This document shows positions 61,217 through 64,000 of a stretch of 64,000 bases of DNA, in pieces. Positions within the stretch are counted from its first letter, which is position 1. The number at the start of each line of letters is the position of its first letter. The DNA is from Microcella indica. GTDB taxonomy: Bacteria > Actinomycetota > Actinomycetes > Actinomycetales > Microbacteriaceae. Below the pieces are notes generated by a model. The model worked only from the letters and a program-made list of their open reading frames with translations, had not been told where the DNA came from and ran no database searches. A program made the position numbers and the translations under genes. The stretch lies in NCBI RefSeq assembly GCF_013414345.1, contig NZ_CP058670.1:1798001-1862000 (forward strand). Reading direction: 5' to 3'.

Positions 61217-62154
61217 GACAGCCGGATGCGCGGGTCGATGCGGGCGTAGAGGAGATCGACCGCGAGGTTGATGAGCAGGAACATGACGGCGACGAGCAGG
61301 ACGGCCCCCTGGATGACGGGGTAGTCGCGCGCCGCGACCGCGTCGTACACGAGTCGACCGAGTCCGGGCCAGGCGACGACGACCTCCACGACGATGACGC
61401 CGCCGAGCATCGTCGCGAGCTGGACGCCACCGACGGTGATGATGGGCACGAGGGCGTTGCGCACGACGTGCCGCCCGATGACGATGCGCTCGCGCAGACC
61501 CTTCGAGCGGGCCGTGCGGACGTGGTCGGAGCCGAGGACCTCGAGCACCGAGGACCTCACGTAGCGGGTCATGATCGAGCCCGCGATGAGCCCCACGGTG
61601 ACGGCGGGGATCGTGACGTGCCGCAGCCACTCGATCGGGTCTTCTCCGAAGGCGACGTAGCCGGAGGACGGGAGAAGCCGCAGGCTCGCGGAGAACCCGA
61701 GAATGAGCAGGAGGGCCATCCAGAAGTCGGGAACGGAGACGCCCGCCTGGCTGATCATGCGCACGATCGCGTCGCTCGCCTTGCCCGAGCGCAGCGCGGC
61801 GTAGATGCCGAGCGGGAACGAGATGAGGATGGCCACGACCATGCCCGCACCCGCTAGGGAGAGCGTCGCGGGCAGCCGCTCGAGCAGGATGAGCGTGACC
61901 GGCCGCCCCGAGCGGAAGCTCACGCCGAGGTCTCCCGTCACGGCGCCGCCGAGATAGCTGAAGAATTGGACGATGAGTGGCTGGTCGAGCCCCGAGGCGG
62001 CCCGGAGCGCGTCGTAGGACTCCTGACTGAAGCGCGTGCCGAGGGCGAGCCGCACGGGGTCGCCAGGCACGAGTTGAATGAGCGCGAAGACGACGATCGA
62101 GACGCCGAGCAGCACCACGGCCGTGTGGCCGAGTCGGCGGAGGATGTACAGCAC
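61213..62154 (-). CDS. Dipeptide/oligopeptide-type ABC permease (DppB/OppB-like)
   Basis: A 313-residue permease with six spans, beginning MLYILRRLGHTAVVLLGVSI. Landmarks: VFALIQLVPGDPVRLALG, the SFRSGRPVT loop, EAA-type loop EVLGSDHVRTARSKGLRERI and FLLINLAVDLLYARIDPRIR at the end. GTG 62154. It follows the binding-protein gene by 42 bp on the same strand. Confidence 0.93.
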   Translation of the reverse strand: MLYILRRLGHTAVVLLGVSIVVFALIQLVPGDPVRLALGTRFSQESYDALRAASGLDQPLIVQFFSYLGGAVTGDLGVSFRSGRPVTLILLERLPATLSLAGAGMVVAILISFPLGIYAALRSGKASDAIVRMISQAGVSVPDFWMALLLILGFSASLRLLPSSGYVAFGEDPIEWLRHVTIPAVTVGLIAGSIMTRYVRSSVLEVLGSDHVRTARSKGLRERIVIGRHVVRNALVPIITVGGVQLATMLGGVIVVEVVVAWPGLGRLVYDAVAARDYPVIQGAVLLVAVMFLLINLAVDLLYARIDPRIRLS

Positions 62155-62196
62155 CGCGTCTGCCCTTCGTCTCGATCGTCGTCTCGCGCTGGCGAG

Positions 62197-63738
62197 CTAC
62201 TCGTTCAGCGTGACATCCCGGAACCGGATGGCCGCGTCGCCACGCACCTCGTACCCGCTCACCGTGTCGGACCAGGCCTGCACGACGTCGGGGTTGTAGA
62301 GGTAGATGTAGCTCGCTTCGTCGGCGATGATCGTCGCCGCCTCGGCGTAGATGTCGTACCGGGTCGCCTCGTCGGTCTCGACGCGGCCGGCGTCGAGCAG
62401 GCTGTCGACCTCGGCGTTGCTGTAGCCCTGCACGTTGAAGCCGCCCGAGCTGAAGTGCTGCGCGTAGTAGAAGTCGTCAGGATCGAGGTTGCCGAGCCAG
62501 CCCATGAGGAGCATGTCGAAGTTGCCCGAGTTCTGCTCGTCGAGCCACGTGCCGAAGTCGAGCGTGCGGATCTCCAGGCCGATTCCGGCCTCGGCGAGCT
62601 GGGATTCCATGACCTGCGCGGCGGTCACGGTCTCCGGGTAATCGCTCGCGACCATGATCTCGAGGCTCAAGTCGCTCACGCCTGCCTCGGCGAGCAGCTC
62701 CTGTGCCCGCTCGGGGTCAGTCGAGTAGCCGTCGTACTCCACGTACCAGCTGCTCGATTCGGGGATCGCGAGCTGGTTGACCGTCGCGGCGCCCTGCCAC
62801 GCGGCCTGGGCGATCGCGTCGCGATCGATCGCGTAGGCGATGGCCTGGCGAACGCGGACGTCGTCGAAGGGCGCGCGGGCCTGGTTGAGGGCGAGGTACC
62901 AATAGTCGTTCGAGCCGGTCTGGCCGAGCGTGATCCCCTCGGTGTCGCCGAGCGATGCGATGTTCTGCGCGGGGATCGAGTCGGTCCACTGGATCTCACC
63001 GACCTCGAGCGCCGTGAGAGCGGTCGTCCCCTCGGAGAGGAAGCGGAACGTCACGCCGTCGATGGCCGGCGCGCCGTCCCAGTAGTCAGGGTTGCTACTG
63101 AGCTCGATCGAGTCTCCTGCGGCGTAGCTCTCGAAGACGAAGGGTCCGGTGCCCACGGGGGCCGACTGGATGTCGCCCGACTCGACGTTCTCCTCGTTGA
63201 CGATCGCCATGCCCTTGAAGCCGCCGAGGTTGGCGAGCAGGTTGGGCGTGGGCGAGGCGACCTCGATGACGACCGTCAGATCGTCCGGTGCCGTGATGTC
63301 GGTGATCGCCGCGAAGCGCCAGGCGTTCGCGAGCTCGTCGTCGATAATGCGGTTGTACGAGTAGAGGACGTCCTCGGACGTGAACTCGGATCCGTCGTGG
63401 AACGTCACGCCTTCGCGGAGCGTGAACGTCCAGGTGAGCTGGTCGTCGCTGACCGTCCACGATTCGGCGAGCGCTGGCTGCATCGAGAGGTTCTCGTCAG
63501 GCTCGACAAGCGTGTCGAAGATGTTCTCGAGCACCTGGAACGAGAAGTACGAGGAGGTCGACTGTGGATCGAACTGGTCGGGCTCGCCGCCGATCGCGGC
63601 GATGAACTCGGTGGAGCCGGTGCCGCCATCGACGTCGACACTCTCGCCCGCGGAACATCCGGCGAGCACGAGTGCCGAGGCTGCGGCCACGGCCAGCCCG
63701 AGACGGGTTCGTGAGGGTGCTGCTGTGGTGGGTCGCAT
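62197..63738 (-). CDS. ABC transporter solute-binding protein, family 5 (peptide-type), lipoprotein
   Basis: A 513-residue lipoprotein. Signal peptide LGLAVAAASALVLAGCSAG with lipobox LAGC (Cys28). The family-5 fold is clear: PDQFDPQSTSSYFSFQVLEN, WTFTLREGVTFHDGSEFTSE, GTGPFVFESYAAGDSIELSS and RVRQAIAYAIDRDAIAQAAW. It binds peptides or other ligands outside the cell for the permease pair downstream. ATG 63738 with a GAAGGAGATA site. Divergent from a DUF1028 gene. Confidence 0.93.
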   Translation of the reverse strand: MRPTTAAPSRTRLGLAVAAASALVLAGCSAGESVDVDGGTGSTEFIAAIGGEPDQFDPQSTSSYFSFQVLENIFDTLVEPDENLSMQPALAESWTVSDDQLTWTFTLREGVTFHDGSEFTSEDVLYSYNRIIDDELANAWRFAAITDITAPDDLTVVIEVASPTPNLLANLGGFKGMAIVNEENVESGDIQSAPVGTGPFVFESYAAGDSIELSSNPDYWDGAPAIDGVTFRFLSEGTTALTALEVGEIQWTDSIPAQNIASLGDTEGITLGQTGSNDYWYLALNQARAPFDDVRVRQAIAYAIDRDAIAQAAWQGAATVNQLAIPESSSWYVEYDGYSTDPERAQELLAEAGVSDLSLEIMVASDYPETVTAAQVMESQLAEAGIGLEIRTLDFGTWLDEQNSGNFDMLLMGWLGNLDPDDFYYAQHFSSGGFNVQGYSNAEVDSLLDAGRVETDEATRYDIYAEAATIIADEASYIYLYNPDVVQAWSDTVSGYEVRGDAAIRFRDVTLNE

Positions 63739-63768
63739 CGGTTGTATCTCCTTCAGCGTGCCAATCAG

Positions 63769-63798
63769 GACTTCATCAGTATGGTGAAGATTTCATCA
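63769..63798 (+). promoter_or_regulatory. Direct repeat in the divergent promoter region
   Basis: GACTTCATCA (63769-63778) and GATTTCATCA (63789-63798) are 9/10 identical and exactly 20 bp apart, two helical turns. They lie 31-60 bp upstream of the peptide-type binding-protein gene and 100 bp from the divergent DUF1028 gene. This spacing fits a regulator binding on one face of the DNA. No regulator gene adjoins it. Confidence 0.35.
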
Positions 63799-63897
63799 TT
63801 CTGCTGTAGATTCTGGAGAACCGCTAGTCAGCATCGGGATGTTTACACGACCGCAACATGCATCGTCGTCCCGGACCCCGAGAGATCTACGGAGCCC

Positions 63898-64000
63898 ATG
63901 ACGTTCTCGCTGCTGCTCACTGATCCCGCGCATCGCTGGATCGTCGTCGCGAGCGCCACCTGCACGCCCGCCGTCGGGGCCGCCGTCCCCGCCGCGCGCA
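63898..64000 (+). CDS. DUF1028 family protein (partial, cut by window end)
   Basis: Only the first 34 codons are present: MTFSLLLTDPAHRWIVVASA then TPAVGAAVPAAR. The MTFS start and the VxxAS...VGAxVP spacing fit DUF1028, an Ntn-hydrolase-like family often encoded next to peptide ABC transporters. GGAGCCC precedes ATG 63898. The rest lies outside the window. Function of the family is not settled. Confidence 0.65.
   Translation, partial: MTFSLLLTDPAHRWIVVASATCTPAVGAAVPAAR

Overview
The window is high-GC, densely packed DNA with frequent 4-bp start/stop overlaps, GTG and TTG starts and few T-tracts after hairpins. The block gatC-gatA-gatB, ligA, mnmA, cysteine desulfurase, glgX, together with actinobacterial families such as DUF3097, a YtrA-type GntR operon and a NYN/OST-HTH protein, points to an actinobacterium, most likely Microbacteriaceae. 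The family-level assignment is inference. I see no rRNA, tRNA or CRISPR array.

Layout. 1-2.9 kb: end of an ABC importer operon (binding protein tail, two permeases, ATPase). 2.9-9.9 kb: radical SAM protein, M23-like protein, ferritin-like/VIT iron transporter, DUF427 pair, cold-shock protein with a structured leader, DUF3097 and a membrane protein. 10-12.1 kb: GntR regulator with its own operator plus an ABC exporter. 12.1-19.8 kb: methyltransferase, YceI, FBP-domain protein, hydrolase, small membrane proteins, two Rossmann-fold enzymes and a NYN-domain RNase-like gene.

19.6-30.6 kb is a genomic island. It is bounded by two perfect 152-bp direct repeats that are copies of the 3' end of the NYN gene. 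Its cargo is one regulon, all on the minus strand: ROK regulator, sulfonate-type ABC importer, Gfo/Idh oxidoreductase, Cys-type sulfatase, two DUF202 membrane proteins and a formylglycine-generating enzyme (FGE). Two different IS3-family elements, each with a clear target duplication, have split the FGE gene and the first DUF202 gene. Removing each element and one duplication restores both reading frames exactly. No integrase is present. The original terminator of the NYN gene now lies beyond the right repeat.

30.6-37.9 kb is ordinary chromosome: an ECF sigma factor with a membrane partner, isochorismatase-like and PfpI-like hydrolases, an AI-2E-type transporter, DUF1697, DUF1905 and a YidC-like protein. 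37.9-44.6 kb is a second accessory region. It holds two diverged remnants of a UvrD-like helicase flanking a PD-(D/E)XK-like gene, then an Mrr-type nuclease, an ImmA/IrrE-PIN toxin-antitoxin-like pair and a TIR protein. 44.8-58.3 kb is housekeeping (gatCAB, ligA, mnmA, cysteine desulfurase, glgX, YbaK). 58.3-63.7 kb is a dipeptide/oligopeptide-type ABC operon, divergent from a DUF1028 gene cut by the window end.

The most notable signals are the repeat-bounded single-operon island, its sulfatase/DUF202-pair/maturase arrangement (which recalls the E. coli yidFGHIJ region), and the helicase-remnant-flanked nuclease gene in the defence-like region.
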